A DNA stretch of 5,493 bases. Origin: DAOUFU01 sp034429275 (GTDB lineage: Bacteria > Chloroflexota > Anaerolineae > Aggregatilineales > Aggregatilineaceae). The translations under genes were made by a program, and so were the position numbers. The first letter of the stretch is position 1, and each line of letters starts with the position of its first letter. The stretch lies in assembly GCA_034429275.1 (NCBI GenBank), contig DAOUFU010000001.1, forward strand, positions 1 through 5,493, given 5' to 3'. Shown piece by piece: positions 5,462 to 5,493 of this stretch. The notes under the pieces were generated by a model. It was not told the DNA's origin. It searched no databases and saw only the letters and a list, made by a program, of their open reading frames with translations.

Positions 5462-5493
5462 GGCCTCACCCCCGCGCGGCCAAAACCGGGCCG
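5462..5493 (+). repeat. Interspersed repeat, copy C (cut by window edge)
   Basis: The first 24 bases are identical to the start of copy B at 5234. It then differs by one substitution and one inserted base (AAAACCGGGCCG here against AAAATGGGCCG), where it agrees better with the copy at 3417-3500. The window ends inside it. A stem CGGCC (5477-5481) with GGCCG (5489-5493) is kept. Confidence 0.75.

Larger units (their letters stand above)
5109..5493. other. Gene-free, repeat-rich region right of gltX
   Basis: No plausible coding sequence is found in these 385 bases on either strand. They contain the gltX promoter, one nearly complete and one edge-cut copy of the GGCCTCACCCCC repeat family (5234 and 5462), and a palindrome cluster (5327-5376). 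The stretch 5389-5461 shows only a weak GTCTC/GAGAC pairing and nothing I can name. Confidence 0.65.

Overview
The window is GC-rich bacterial chromosome with compact genes and no plasmid, phage or transposase gene. The gene types are bacterial (MinD/MinE division-site proteins, a bacterial-type glutamyl-tRNA synthetase). A short interspersed repeat beginning GGCCTCACCCCC, found in three copies, together with the high GC, makes me lean towards Chloroflexota. That assignment is an inference from pattern memory and is not proven by the sequence.

Left part (1-2354), all on the + strand: a strong hairpin comes first, then minD and minE as a tight two-gene operon (15 bases between stop and start). 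They encode the ATPase and the topological regulator that position the cell-division septum. No minC is visible; if present it lies outside the window. MinE is unusual in carrying a Pro/Ala/Lys/Arg-rich C-terminal tail of about 60 residues after a normal MinE core. After hairpins at 1367-1429 comes a separately placed alpha/beta hydrolase with an intact catalytic triad and unknown substrate.

Middle (2355-3584): the hydrolase runs convergently into a D12-class (Dam/DpnM-like) adenine-N6 DNA methyltransferase on the - strand, with a GC-rich hairpin between them suited to terminate both transcripts. No restriction enzyme gene is next to the methylase, so within this window it is an orphan. The gap upstream of the methylase holds its probable promoter and a complete 84-bp inverted-repeat-bounded element.

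Right part (3585-5493): gltX on the - strand, full length, most likely starting at a GTG with a clear ribosome binding site and a perfect TATAAT -10 box upstream. The last 385 bases contain no gene. They hold a second and a third (cut by the window edge) copy of the repeat family, and a cluster of GGGTTC/GAACCC palindromes that can fold in mutually exclusive ways.

The genes are mostly housekeeping functions (division, translation, DNA methylation) and I see no multi-gene defence or novel pathway. The most distinctive items are the extended MinE and the intergenic repeat family with its palindrome cluster.
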